From: Rhizaria sp. SCN 62-66
Taxonomy: Eukaryota > Rhizaria, unplaced
DNA: 64,000 nucleotides
Direction of reading: 5' to 3'
Assembly: GCA_001724265.1 (NCBI GenBank)
Contig: MEDY01000098.1
Coordinates: 1-64,000, forward strand
A model generated the notes under the pieces. The model made no database searches and was not told the DNA's origin. It was given only the letters and a program-made list of their open reading frames with translations. The position numbers were made by a program, and so were the translations under genes. Of the stretch, positions 29,821-41,000 are shown piece by piece (the stretch's first letter is position 1; every line of letters begins with the position of its first letter).

Positions 29821-31290
29821 ATGTTACCTTCCGCGCGTGTGCCTTACTCTCCTGTCTCGGAGTGGCCTCTGCATATTACAACAGTCGAGGACGAACTCGC
29901 CACGTGTTTTGGCAAGCCGTGCGCCAAACCCCTAAAGACCCAGCACGGCACGGCCGCGATTCATCTTGACTCGCGCTCTACATCCACAGATAGCGGTACG
30001 CCCCGCCTGCTTGTTGTCAAGCGCAACACCGTTTCTGCGAACCCGGGCGATGCGAAGGGCGACGACCCTCTCCAGGAGTGGGCCATGACCCGCATGCTGA
30101 GCTGTGAAGGCCACCCCTGCATCATGCAGGCGGCCAGGCTCGACGTTGTGCTTCTGCTTAAGGCAAACAAAAAGCTGGTTGTGAACACGATCGAGTTTGG
30201 TGGTCCCACTGTTCTGTCTATCTGGGACGGAACAGCGCCCGTGAACGTCTACGCTGGCTTTGACCTCCCACCGCCTGTCCTGCTCGCCGACGACAGTCGC
30301 GAGAACAAGAGGTTCAAGCGCTTGGTACTGTTTCTGGACGTGCTCTACGCGATCGACTATCTGCACAACCACCAGTTCGTTGCACACCTGGATCTGAAGC
30401 ATGAGAACGTCGTCTACTCATACTGCCCTCGTGTCAAGCGCTTCGTGCCCATGCTCATCGACTTCGGCTACGCTCGCGTCGCCGTCCCCGCTGGTCTGCG
30501 CCCCGACCACACCGTGAGTGACAATGTGGCCGAGGAGCTGCTGCAGATAGCAAACGAACGTCACACGTTCTCTTCGAACACTTTGGCGCAGCTGACCAAA
30601 ATCGCTCACGCCGGGGCAGAGGAGCGCGTGGATGAGCACCAGGCTGGACTCTTCCAAACGTGCCAGATGCTGACTGAGCGCAGTAACCCTACTGTGGGCC
30701 TCCGTCGTAGCCTGAGCCACGCTGCAAACACGACTGCTGCGGCTGTGAACGATAACACTGTGATCAACACAAACAACGCGGCTCTTGAGGTCGGCGAGAT
30801 CGATGGCACCGAGGACGAGGCAATGGCTGCCGTTGCGAGTCAAACTCCGTGCGCCATCTCCCGCTCTCTGCCTGACCTGACCGGCACTGTAACCGTTGAT
30901 CCTGTTTGCGCGCTTATCGGCACAGTTAAGTACATGTCTCCGGAGGTGCTCGGTGGCAAGTTCGATCCTTTCAAGGCGGACATTTACGCGCTCGGCGTGA
31001 TGCTCTTCACGTTCCTGACTGAGTGTGCGCCCTACGACAACACAACACACCCGGGGTACAAAGTCCTCAAGGCCAACGGCGCCACCGCGCTTGTGCATGC
31101 CTACGGGTTCAGTCTCAGCGCTAGTGAGCTCGCGGCGCTTGAGGGTATGATGGCGTGGAAGGAGGAGAAGCGCTGCAACATTAAAGACGCAATCAAGCTT
31201 GTTGAGGCTGTGGTGGAGGACGTTCGGGCTGGTATGGAGAACGCTGAACTCATGAGCGGTCTTAACGGTGGTGCTGCCATGAATGACTAA
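29821..31290 (+). CDS. Divergent protein kinase C, paralogue of B
   Basis: 489-aa single-exon kinase-like protein, TAA stop, no internal TAG. LLVVKRN (candidate ATP Lys) lies near 66. GHPCIMQAA follows, then DVLYAIDYLHNHQFVAHLDLKHENVVY near 190 (HRD changed to HLD, with catalytic Asp, Lys and Asn kept). LIDFGYARV (intact DFG) lies near 220. After an insertion of about 130 residues come ISRSLPDLTGTV, IGTVKYMSPEVLGG (APE region) and FKADIYALGVMLFTFL. Overall it is a plausible active kinase. It differs from B in the loop between the lobes, where B has an Ala-rich insert holding two TAG codons. It does not fit a named kinase group by eye. Confidence 0.9.
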   Translation: MLPSARVPYSPVSEWPLHITTVEDELATCFGKPCAKPLKTQHGTAAIHLDSRSTSTDSGTPRLLVVKRNTVSANPGDAKGDDPLQEWAMTRMLSCEGHPCIMQAARLDVVLLLKANKKLVVNTIEFGGPTVLSIWDGTAPVNVYAGFDLPPPVLLADDSRENKRFKRLVLFLDVLYAIDYLHNHQFVAHLDLKHENVVYSYCPRVKRFVPMLIDFGYARVAVPAGLRPDHTVSDNVAEELLQIANERHTFSSNTLAQLTKIAHAGAEERVDEHQAGLFQTCQMLTERSNPTVGLRRSLSHAANTTAAAVNDNTVINTNNAALEVGEIDGTEDEAMAAVASQTPCAISRSLPDLTGTVTVDPVCALIGTVKYMSPEVLGGKFDPFKADIYALGVMLFTFLTECAPYDNTTHPGYKVLKANGATALVHAYGFSLSASELAALEGMMAWKEEKRCNIKDAIKLVEAVVEDVRAGMENAELMSGLNGGAAMND

Positions 31291-31913
31291 GCACGCGAAA
31301 GTGTGAGTTCACAATGAACAACCTCCCAATCGTTACAAGGTAAAGTAAATTTATTTGGACGCACCACAGCATATTTCGGCAATGTTTGCTCTTAACCAGG
31401 TGTGTTTTACGTAAAGAAAAAACTGTCAGAAGAAAAAAAGAAAGTGAAAAGTAAGTATAGAAAGAATATACCCTACACGAACTAAAACATGCGAAAACCT
31501 GCAACTTGAAGTTGGCAAGGTAGATGGAATTGATTATTGAGTTTTTTGACAACAGTATTTTGCCAAAAGCAATATTAAAAGGTATAGCAGCATAAATACA
31601 ACGAGAAACTTGTCTAATTGAAGCCATATGCGTTGATATTGATTTTGAAAATGTCGGGAAACGGCGATCTGTTGCAGTCAAAAAGCGTTTGTGGTTCACA
31701 GGCGCCTCTACACTGACCGACCGAGAGTGATGAGTGGTCCGCAAGGACGTTTTCGTAAAGTGAAACACCGCGAATAATGACCTCTCTTATCGTCTTTGTT
31801 GGTGTGAATAGTATTTTTCGTCAGTAAACTCACGTGTCTTGAAATCTGTTTCTTCTCATGTTGTGTACAGCCAGAGTTAAGACCCTATTGCGCAAGTTCC
31901 GTCGTCGCTGAAG
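31291..31913. other. Spacer between kinase C and SDR gene
   Basis: AT-rich, 623 nt. TTCTCATGTTGTGTACAG at about 31853-31870 is acceptor-like and lies about 43 nt before the next ATG. No gene is supported. Confidence 0.5.
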
Positions 31914-34900
31914 ATGGATCCTCCCGTTGCTGTCGCCAGCTCCGGGACGACTGCAGCGGCGGCTGGACCTGCCCCGGGGTCACCTGCTCAGGCAGCCGCG
32001 TTGTCGCCACCTTCACAACAGCAGGGTGGCGTCACCGTGGAGTGCGTCGACGACGAGGATGGCGTGCCCCATGCGTCGTCAGCGCCAACACCGATGACGG
32101 ACGACGCCGCGCCCGCTGCTGACGACGCCGGTGACGCTGATCCCTCGCGCCCGCTGGACCCCGCTGCCGCCGCGCAAGCCGCTCTCGAGCGCTCTGCCGC
32201 GATTACGGCCCGGTACGAGAAGAAGGGCGCTGCGCAGGCTGACGGCCGCGAGCCCGTCGGCGGGCGCCTCATTCCCGAGGAAGAGCTCGACTTCGACGAG
32301 GACGGCCACCCTGTTGTCTCGGACGCGGACTGGGAGACGACGGCGCGCGTGTTGCAGCTGTTGTACCGCTTCCCCGAGATGGCGCTGCTGTCGCGCTACA
32401 TCCGCGGCTCGCGCGGCCACGTGTTGCGCGAGAACGTGCGCGTCAACGCGATGCGGTGGCTCAAGCCAGGGCAAGTTGTCTCGACAAAGGAAGTCATCCG
32501 CGCCAAAGCCTCTGAGGAGAAGAGTCTTTTGCTTAGCACCGGCATCCGCCTGCTGCGCAACCGCAAGAAACGTCTCTTGCCGCAGCAAATGGGGCAAGTC
32601 GTCATCACCCTCGCCGACGAAGACGCCGAAGACCCGCACCTCGCCGTCGCCGACTACGATCCCACGGTCATGGACCACTCAGGCTACCCGCTCGCGCTGC
32701 CTGATCTCTCGCCCGACGGCATCGCCAACGCTAACGCCGCGGCCGCCGCTCTCGCGCGCTCTGGTGGCACCGATGCCGCGGCCATGCGCAGTCAGCTTGC
32801 ACAGGACGCTGCCGCGCCGGCCAACAGCGCCGCGGGCATCACGGTAGGCGTCAACGGCAGCGGCAGCGGGGCGGGCAAGTTCAACCCCTCTGCCAAGGCC
32901 GCGAGTGCTGCGGCTGGGTTTGTGGCTGCCAACAGGGCCGCGCTGGCCGCCGGTGGCAAGGGCCGGGTGCATCCAGCGGCGCGGTCACTGCACGCGAACG
33001 CCGCCGCCGGCACTGCGGGCGAGGGCACCGACGGCCACACTGGTAACGACAACGACGACGGCAACGAGGACGACGATGCTGAAGACGAGGACGAGGATGA
33101 GGACGACGGTGGCGACGATGCTCAGGACGACTCGACTGCTGCCGCTGCTGATGCTGCTGCATCGGCCGGCGAGGGTGAAAGTGAGATGACCCGTGCACAG
33201 CTGCGCAACATGCGCCGCGAGCAACGCCGCGCCGCCGTCGCCCCGCGCCGCCCCGAAGCCATCCAGGCCGCGCGTGCCGCCGCCGCCGCCTCGGCCGCGG
33301 CCACGGCAGCCGGCCGCAGCAAGAAGGAAGCGCTCGCTGCCGCCGAGGCCGCGCGCGCCGCTGCGTCCGCGTCGGCCGATGGCAGCAGCGCGCAGCAGCA
33401 GAAGCGCGCGCGCCACGCTACGGCGTACTCGGCCGACGTGCCGCAGCCGCGCGCGTCCGCGCTGGACGCAGACGTCGACGCCGCGGTACTCGCGGCCGCG
33501 GGCTCCCTGCCCGGCGGCGCCGCTGCGGCCGCGGCTGTGATCGCGGACGTGGCTTCTGCAGCGGGGTCATCCGCCGCCGTGGCCAAGTTCCTCGGCGACA
33601 GCGCGGTCGGCGGAGGCCGGTACGCGCGTGTGTTCAACACTGGCAGCAACGCCAGGGCCGGCGCGGCGGCTGTGCCTGGCCGTGTGACCGCGGCCGAGGT
33701 GCACTCGGACAGCGACGGGGAGGACCTTGCCAACACCAAGGAGCCCGCCACCGCCGCCGCTGCTGCTGCTCCCGCACCCGCAGTCACGAGTACTGGCTCC
33801 GGCGTCTTGAGTGCCGAGGAAGCGAGGCGCGTGGGCGTGCAGGACCCCAGCCGCGTGACCGTGAGCGCTGACGGCCGCCTGCGCAAGCGCGGGAAACAGG
33901 AGTCGGCGGCGTGGGTCGCCAAGGAAGGCATGTACGGCGGCGCGGTCGCCGTCGACAGCCACCACAGCGAGCACGAAGAACACTCTGACGGTGACGGGGA
34001 CGGCAACGGTGATGGTGAGGAGCAGGACGGCCAGCAACAGGACGACGCCAAGAACAATCTCAAGAAGAAGCAGGCCGGTGACTCTACCAGCGGCAGCAAG
34101 CCTGTGGTGAGCACCACAGCGGTCGACGCGTACCAGCAGCAAGTCATGGCTGCCGCCGCCGCCGCCACAGCCGCCGCCGCCGCCGCCGCGCGCGCCGAGG
34201 CCCTCCGCTCCGGCCGCCCGCGCTTCCTGCCCAAGTCTATCCCGTGCTACGTGTGCAAGAAGCACTTCAAACAGCTGCACCACTTCTACGACCGCATGTG
34301 CCCCGTGTGCGCCGACTTTAACTTCGCCAAGCGCTATCAGTCCGCCGACATGCGCGTTCACCGCACCGTCCGCAGCGCCAGCGCCGACGCCAGCGCTGAC
34401 GCTGCGGCTGTGAAGACTGTGACGACGCAGCGCGTGGCGCTTGTGACGGGCGCGCGCGTCAAGATCGGCTACGAAATCGCGCTCAAGCTTCTCCGTGCCG
34501 GTGCATTCGTCATCGCGACTTCGCGTTTCGCCAACGACACTGCGCTGCGGTTCACCCGCGAGCCCGACTTTGTGCAGTGGGCCGACTCGCTGCACGTGTA
34601 CGCGCTCGATCTCCGCGTGCTGTCAGCCATCGAGCTCTTTTGCGCGCACTTGTTGCGGACGTATGACCGCCTGGACTGCATCATCAACAACGCCGCGCAG
34701 ACGATCCGGCGGCCGCCGCAGTTCTACCGCCACCTGCTGCAGGGCGAGCGCGTGCCGCTCGAGATGCTGCCGCCCTCTGCTGCCGCGCTCGTGCGCAGTT
34801 TCGTGCCCGATGAGGTGCGCAAGGCCGCGTCGTCCCCCGCAGCCGTGCAGGGGCTGTTGCAAGCGATGAACGGCGCGGCGCACGGCGTGTCCAACGGCGG

Positions 34901-34980
34901 CGTTGCGCAGCTCACGTTTGCGCCCAAGACGAGCGAGGTCAAGAGCGAGAGTGGCGTCAAGAAGGAGGCCATGACCGACG

Positions 34981-35058
<78 letters not shown>

Positions 35059-35909
35059 TCAGCGCGAGCTCGGGTAGCAGCGCTAGCGCTGACACCGAGG
35101 CCGCCAAGGAGACTGTGACTGACACTGAGGCTGACTCTGCCCAGTCTAAGACCGAGGCGGAGGCCGAGGTGGAGGCTGAGCTGAAGCGTGAGGCCGAGGC
35201 CGAGCAGCAGAAGCGCGCCGACGAGACGCGCGTGGCCGAGTTTTTCGGAAATCAAGCCGCCGCGAGTACCCGCCTTGTGGCCATGCTGTCGCTGCCACAG
35301 GCCGCGGCCGTGAACCCGGCGGAGCTGAGTCAGATTGCGCTAGTGGCGGGCGACGAAGACAAGCCCGAGGACGCGGTGCTCTTCCCGGCCGGGTCTCTCG
35401 ACAAGGACGACCAGCAGGTTGACTTGCGACCGAAGCAGACGTGGGTGCTGCAGATGGGCGAGGTGTCCGCCGTGGAGATGATCGAGGTGCAGACCGTGAA
35501 TGCGATGGCGCCATTCTTGCTCAACACGCGGCTCAAGCCGCTGCTGCTGCGCGCGCGCACGCCGACGTGGATCGTCAACGTCAGCTCCATGGAAGGCAAG
35601 TTCCGTGGGTTCAAGGACACGACGCACGCGCACACCAACATGGCCAAGGCCGCGCTCAACATGCAGACGCACACGGCTGGCAAGGACTACGCGCACGACC
35701 GCATCTTCCTCAACGCCGTCGACACGGGATGGGTGACGGAGGAGCTGCCCCACGAGCTCGCAGTACACAAGGCGCAGCTGGGCTTTGCGCCGCCGCTGGA
35801 TGAGATCGACGGCGCGTCGCGCGTGCTGGACCCGGTGTTCACGTCGCTGCTTACGGGCGTGTACGAGTTCGGCAAGTTCTTCAAGGACTACGCCGAGGGA
35901 CACTGGTGA
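31914..35909 (+). CDS. Large protein: disordered N-terminus, zinc ribbon, SDR oxidoreductase domain
   Basis: 1331 aa, one exon, TGA stop. Residues 1-105 are Ala/Pro-rich. About 115-255 is a compact segment with RVLQLLYRFPEMALLSRYIRGSRGHVLREN, possibly a separate domain. About 255-770 is Ala/Asp/Glu-rich and disordered. CYVCKKHFKQLHHFYDRMCPVC near 778-799 is a zinc-ribbon-like CxxC pair. The short-chain dehydrogenase/reductase follows: ALVTGARVKIGYEIALKLL (NAD(P)-binding) near 845, LDCIINNAAQTIRRPP near 920 and NVSSMEGKFRGF near 1222. HTNMAKAALNM sits where YxxxK is expected, so the usual Tyr is Thr. CxxC plus SDR with HTNMAK is, from memory, a recurring arrangement of shorter proteins. Here it has a huge N-terminal extension and an Asn/Ser and acidic insertion splitting the Rossmann fold (about 1020-1110). 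Substrate unknown. Confidence 0.85.
34981..35058 (+). repeat. (CAACAG)n hexamer repeat coding Ser-Asn
   Basis: About 13 tandem AGCAAC units code for alternating Ser and Asn within the SDR domain insertion. It is in frame and likely length-variable. Confidence 0.95.
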
Positions 35910-36159
35910 AGAATGGAAGCAGTGCTTGTCAGTGTTGTTTTGATCGAGATGTTATCGGGATACGTATGTAATACACAAGAATGTTATTAAAATAATATGC
36001 GAACTCTTAAAACCAATGTATTTGTGATGCTTTGAATGAAATGGCATGGCATGAAAACACTATAAAACGTAACGCTGTAGGAGAACGTTGACCAATGGCG
36101 ATCTCAAGCTTCGCGGGTCGGTCTCCTGTCCTGTGCTGATGTCAGACGTTGTGTGCGCT

Positions 36160-36654
36160 TCACTTAGCAAGCTGCGCGGCAAGAGCGCGCTCGAGAGCGG
36201 CCGCGAGCGCGAGATCAGTCTCGCCCTCACCGCCGACGAGAGCAGGCAGATTCACACTGAGGAACACAGGCACGCCAGCGCGCTGCGTCAACCGGCGCGC
36301 GAGCGCGAGCGCGAAGTCGTCCGCCGACGCCAGCGCGTCCGAAACGCCGCCGCCGGACGCGCGCAAGGTAGACGCGACCGCGGGCTGCGCTGCATATGGC
36401 GTGGGCTCGGCCACGGGGCCGGGGCGAGAGAAAGCGGGGAGAGCGGTGGCAAGGTGGTCGGCGACGTTAGAGGCCTCGCCGAGCCAGATGTAGCGCGCGC
36501 GGGGCAGGGAAACTACGGTGCCGTGCACGAGCTGGTTGTCAATCAGGTGCAGTGTGAAGGAGGAGACCGCAGGAGGTTCAGGGCAGCCCTTGTGGGACTT
36601 TGAGGCGGTATTTGATGCGGCCGTGGGGGTAGAGTCAGAGGACGCGACTTGCAT
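36160..36654 (-). CDS. PSMG4: Proteasome assembly chaperone 4-like (PSMG4/PAC4)
   Basis: 164 aa, one exon, TGA stop. After a Ser/Thr/Ala-rich start come FTLHLIDNQLVHGTVVSL, RARYIWLGEASNVADHLA and, after an Ala/Pro insertion, DFALALARRLTQRAGVPVFLSVNLP and LALAAALERALAAQL. This order matches PSMG4: a strand, the LxLWVG-like strand, then a helix with LAxRLARKTxxxVFVSxNL and a C-terminal helix. In that family the protein pairs with PAC3 to guide assembly of the proteasome alpha ring. The ATG lies 3 nt after an acceptor-like TGTACAG. Similarity is moderate, so the call is likely rather than certain. Confidence 0.7.
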   Translation of the reverse strand: MQVASSDSTPTAASNTASKSHKGCPEPPAVSSFTLHLIDNQLVHGTVVSLPRARYIWLGEASNVADHLATALPAFSRPGPVAEPTPYAAQPAVASTLRASGGGVSDALASADDFALALARRLTQRAGVPVFLSVNLPALVGGEGETDLALAAALERALAAQLAK

Positions 36655-36985
36655 ACCCTGTACAGAGCAGCGAAACTGAGTTACGGTGAGGTAATAGAAA
36701 TCAAGAGAAATATAACAAGTAGTATAGCGATCGATTTCGGGTGTATAAGAGCTATTTACGAAACAATGGTAGATATCAGTATTGTCAAAATGGGCGTGGC
36801 AAAGTCAATCCAGAGAGCGGCAATCCAGAGAGCGGCAAGAGAAGAGGAGTAGGTACGAACAGAACTGTTGTATTCATGCGGAAACTACGTAGTGCGATGT
36901 CTGCTTAGAAGTCATAATCGCGGGTAATAACTTCCACATCCCGAAAGAGTCGTTATAAGATACTTGAGACAGAGTGGCAAGCAAC
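36655..36985. other. Spacer between RPL22 3' end and PSMG4 5' end
   Basis: Both neighbours are on the minus strand. A 15-bp direct tandem repeat (AATCCAGAGAGCGGC twice) lies at about 36809-36838. I see no other feature. Confidence 0.5.
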
Positions 36986-37694
36986 TTACGCGGTCTCCTC
37001 CTCAGCGGCCTCAGTGGAAGCAGCAGCCTTGTAGGGCTTGATGGCGTAGGAGGTCTTGCCAGTGGCGATGACGCGGCAGTGATCACGGAGGAGGTTCTTC
37101 TTAAGGAACTTCTTGGTGAGGTACTTGACGTAGCGCTTGGACATAGCAGACTTGGAGGAGAGGGTGAGGTCAGTCTCGGTGGAAGCGAGGGTGACGTTGG
37201 CACCGAGGTCGCCGGCACGGCCGCCCTTCTTGGCCTTGATGTGGGCCTGGAGGTACTGCTCGAAGGCAGGGAGGTCGAAAATCTCGGCGTTGACGACGTC
37301 AGCGCACTTGATGACGTACTCGACGCTGGAAGTAGCGGCGGCGGTCTTGGCGAGCTTGGCGGCAGCCTGAAGATGAAGAAGCGAAGTGGCCGATCGGGGC
37401 GAACGAAGAGTAAGGATAGGACAAGAGGGCACAAAGTCGGGTCAGGTGAGGAATGTGCGTTCACCAACAGGTACATAAGAGGCGGGGCAGGATGGGGCAT
37501 AAACCAAATGAACAGAAATACGGGATCCAGAGGGCGCAAAGGCCGCGCAGAGACGCATCTGGACGGAGCAAGTCGCACCCTCTATCAGCGCCGCAAACAA
37601 AGCCTCATACGCAAGCCCATCGGCCGCAGCACACAAAAGATGAATATGAAAAGCAAGAGACCGAGCGTACCTTCTTCTGGGAAACAGTGGACAT
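36986..37694 (-). CDS. RPL22: 60S ribosomal protein L22 (eL22)
   Basis: 134-aa component of the cytosolic large ribosomal subunit. Two exons: 37694-37671 codes for MSTVSQKK, and 37366-36986 codes for the rest. The 304-nt intron is phase 0 with a GTACGC donor. Family marks: CADVVNAEIFDLPAFEQYLQ, RAGDLGANVTLA, SKRYVKYLTKKFLKKNLLRD and the acidic tail EAAEEETA. TAA stop, overlapping a donor-like GCGTAAGTTG as in the cyclophilin gene. CAG lies 4 nt before the ATG. The length is normal for eL22. Confidence 0.96.
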
Positions 37695-38043
37695 AGTTCT
37701 GTTTTGCTTAATGAGCAGCAAACCTTCCTCGCAATCCACCTCATGAGATGACCCCTCGCGCAAACCGAGCTTGTTGGCCGACGAAAAATATTTTTCATTT
37801 TTTCGGCCCCCCTGTCTCACCGCGATCACCCATTTTTCGGTCCGACGTAGTCGCGTTAATAGAATAATGAGCCTATATCTCGTCATCCTCTTATTAATAA
37901 TGCACTAATGTATCAAAAATTCATAATGAAATCACGTATATATTCTAAATGTAAAACTGAACTTCGCCCACTGTGTTTGGATCCCAGACATATCTTCTCA
38001 GAAGAAGTCTGGAGTCAAACAGCAGCTTGCTTGCGCCTCATGA
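37695..38043. other. Spacer between RAB3GAP1 3' end and RPL22 5' end
   Basis: 349 nt, AT-rich in its lower half. It holds the RPL22 upstream region, and no gene is supported. Confidence 0.5.
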
Positions 38044-41000
38044 TCAGTAGGGCTCCGCGTTGACGACTCGCAGTGCACCATTGCGCTCAACAGCCATGAA
38101 GACACGCATCTCCACTTCCCTCGCTTCACTCTCGCTCGACATCACACCGTTATCGTCATCATCGTCTGTAGCATAATCGCCGCCGTTGTTGTTACTGATG
38201 TGTGCAAGACACTGTGCCCTTGCGTCATCTGCGGAAGGGTGCAGACCGTAGAAAGTGTACTCGCGCCGCACGGGCCGCACAAACACAACCTGCGGCGGCT
38301 CAAGCACCAGCATCGTCTGCGCTTGCTGCTGTTGTGCTGACGACTGCGCGAATTGAGCTTGCTTTTGGTACCGCGTGCGAGCGAGTGCTGCTGCCGCGGT
38401 CGATTGCTCTCCAGCGATTACTGCAGCAGCGCGCGCCAACGCCCCGCGCGCAACACCTGCTCCCGCGGCCGCCACCGCCGCGCCCCTGCCCAGCCCACTG
38501 CTGCTGTCGCTGCTAGAGTCGTTACTAATGCAATTCGCACTAGCGGCCCAGGGGCAGTCGGCGACGGTGAGCGGGCGCGCGGTGGGCACGAGCGCGGCGG
38601 CGGCGTCAAAGAGACTGGCAACGCGGCGCCGCTCAAGCCACGCTGCGAGCGCGAGCGGGGTCAGCCGGCCGCCGGCCACCGCCGCAGTCACCGCGGCCAC
38701 TGCGGCCGCGGTCGAGCTCGACGACAAGCCGGCCGCGGGGGCCGCTGCGGCCGCGGGGACAGGCAGCGGGAGCGAGGGCGGGAGTGGGACCGGTGCGGTG
38801 GCCGTGGCGGAGTTGAACGAGTGTCGCGCGAGCAGGCGGGAGACGGACGCTGAGGTGACTTGCGCAGAGGCACCGATGATGACGGCGGCGGCCTCGTCGT
38901 CGTCGGTCGCATGTGCACTCGAGTTGGCGCTCGATGTGGCGCTCAAGCCAACCTTACCGCCGCCGCCACGTTGCTGTGTCGCAGAGTCATGGCTTGAAGA
39001 CGAGCTGGAGCTCGAGCTTGCGATCGTGATCGATCCCGAGCTTGGGTTTCGTGAGTGCTTGCCGACGCTGTTGGAGTTGTTTGCGGCAATCGGCACGACG
39101 GGCACCAGAGAGAGAACGGTGTCGTCAGCAGCGGCCGAGGCGCTCTCGAGCGCGAGCAGCGCTGTCGGCCGCAGCAGCCGGTCGGCCAGCGCGGGACAGT
39201 CTGGGAACAGCTGCAGCAGTGATGCCCCGCGCGCGCACATAATCTGAATGTAGAAAAACACAATTAGACAACATAATTTGTAAAAAACATCAATGAAAAA
39301 ATGTCTTTTTGTTACTTATAACGTTTTACTCATCACGCTCAATATACTTAATATTATTCTGGCAAAGACAACGTACCTCTGCCTTCGCGAGCGCGTCTAC
39401 GGCGTTCTGGATGTCGAGCTCAGCCTCCTCACCCTCCAGGAACCTTTCCTCGCCATCAATCCCCCCGCGGTGCGCGGCCGCGTGCGCGGCGGACTGTGTG
39501 GTGGGGCTTGAGAGCGCGGCGACAAGCTGCTGCGCGTGCGACGGTGAGTGGCTGTGTGCGTAGCGCGCCCACGCGCTGGCTGCCGCGGCAAGCGGCGCCA
39601 CGGCCGCGGCCACGGCGGAGCGCACTTGCGGGATACCCAGGGCAAACGCAACCATCGAGCACGGCGGAACAGCGGTACTGGTGGCCGAGGCAGTCACTGC
39701 GCAAGTGTGGGTGCGACTGTGAGCGGCGGAAGTGACCGTGGGCGCGGGGGCAACGAGGATCGGAGTGCCGATGGGCAGTGACGTCACCGCGAGCAGTCGC
39801 GCCGCCACAGCCGCAGGCGGCGCGGGCACAAGAACAGACTTGGCACCTGCAGAGGCCTCTGCAGTCGCCGTTGACTGTGACGGTAGAGTTGACGCGGCGA
39901 CAGTGATCGGCGCCATCGCGCGGGGTGGGAGATCCAGAGGCATGTAGGTCAGCAGCGGGTCTGTGCATGACAGCACGCCCAGCGCCGCGTCGCCTGCCAG
40001 CGCCAGCAGTGCGGCCAGAAGCGCGCCCAGTGGCAGCGACGTCTGTAAATTTAGAAAACATCAAAACAAGATCACAAGCATCCATTAGACATTAGAATGA
40101 GTAAAAACAAAGTGCACTTTCGCAAAAACGTCGAAGTAGTGTCGGAGATGCGTACCATGTAGTGCAAGGCCTTCTCGGCCTCCGCGACAGGCTCCCAGGC
40201 CTGCGCTCCAATAAGCGCAAGCGCACCAGATGTCGCAACTGCCGCGAGGGCTTCCGGTGCAACCGCGGTCAACGGCGGTGCAGAGGCCCACAGCAGCGGG
40301 TGCTCCGTGAGTGCGGCGGCGGGCACGGCGAGGCGCCAGAGCCGCAACCAGGGGCTGGAAGCGACACGCATGCGCGGCGACACGAAGCGCACAGACTGCG
40401 TTGCTAACTCGTGCGCCAATGACTGCAAGAAACAAAGGTGAACAAATCGGCATGAGTTAACAACAAGAAAAAAGTCGAATCGGAAAATACGAACATGCCG
40501 CAATAGATAATGTCAACCTCAAGCATAATGTGCTGACAAATGTTAATATAGCGACGTACGTCTTCCTCTGCTGCAGCGGCCGTTGCAGCGAACTGCGGCG
40601 GCATGGTGGGCGCGTTAAGCGCCGCCAGCGCCTGCCAGGGCCCCGCGCTGGGCGCGGCTGCGAGAACTGAGGCGAGCGCCCTGTCACCGCCCTCCATGCT
40701 CAGACCTTCGTCGTACACGCCCAGACACGCCGCGCACCATGCCGTAGCCCCTGCTGAGTCAGCAGGTGACTGTGAGCCTGAAACAGATGACTGCGAGCTG
40801 GGACTGGTGCTGGTGAAGGCGCCGCAGCGGCACGCCAAGGCGTCCGCCAGCGAGTGACCGTAAGCACCACTCCCAGTCGCAGCGGGGTGGCTGTGAGCAG
40901 GCGCGCTTAGCGTGGGCAGTCCGGCGGCGGGAACCAACAGATCTTGCGGTGAGCACCAGCGCAGGAAGTCGGCAAACACGCAGCCCGGATTCGCAGCCTT

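Noticed and set aside
33122-34595. Two long minus-strand frames opposite the SDR gene
   Set aside because: Ala/Arg-rich shadows; the plus strand carries the recognisable zinc ribbon and SDR motifs.
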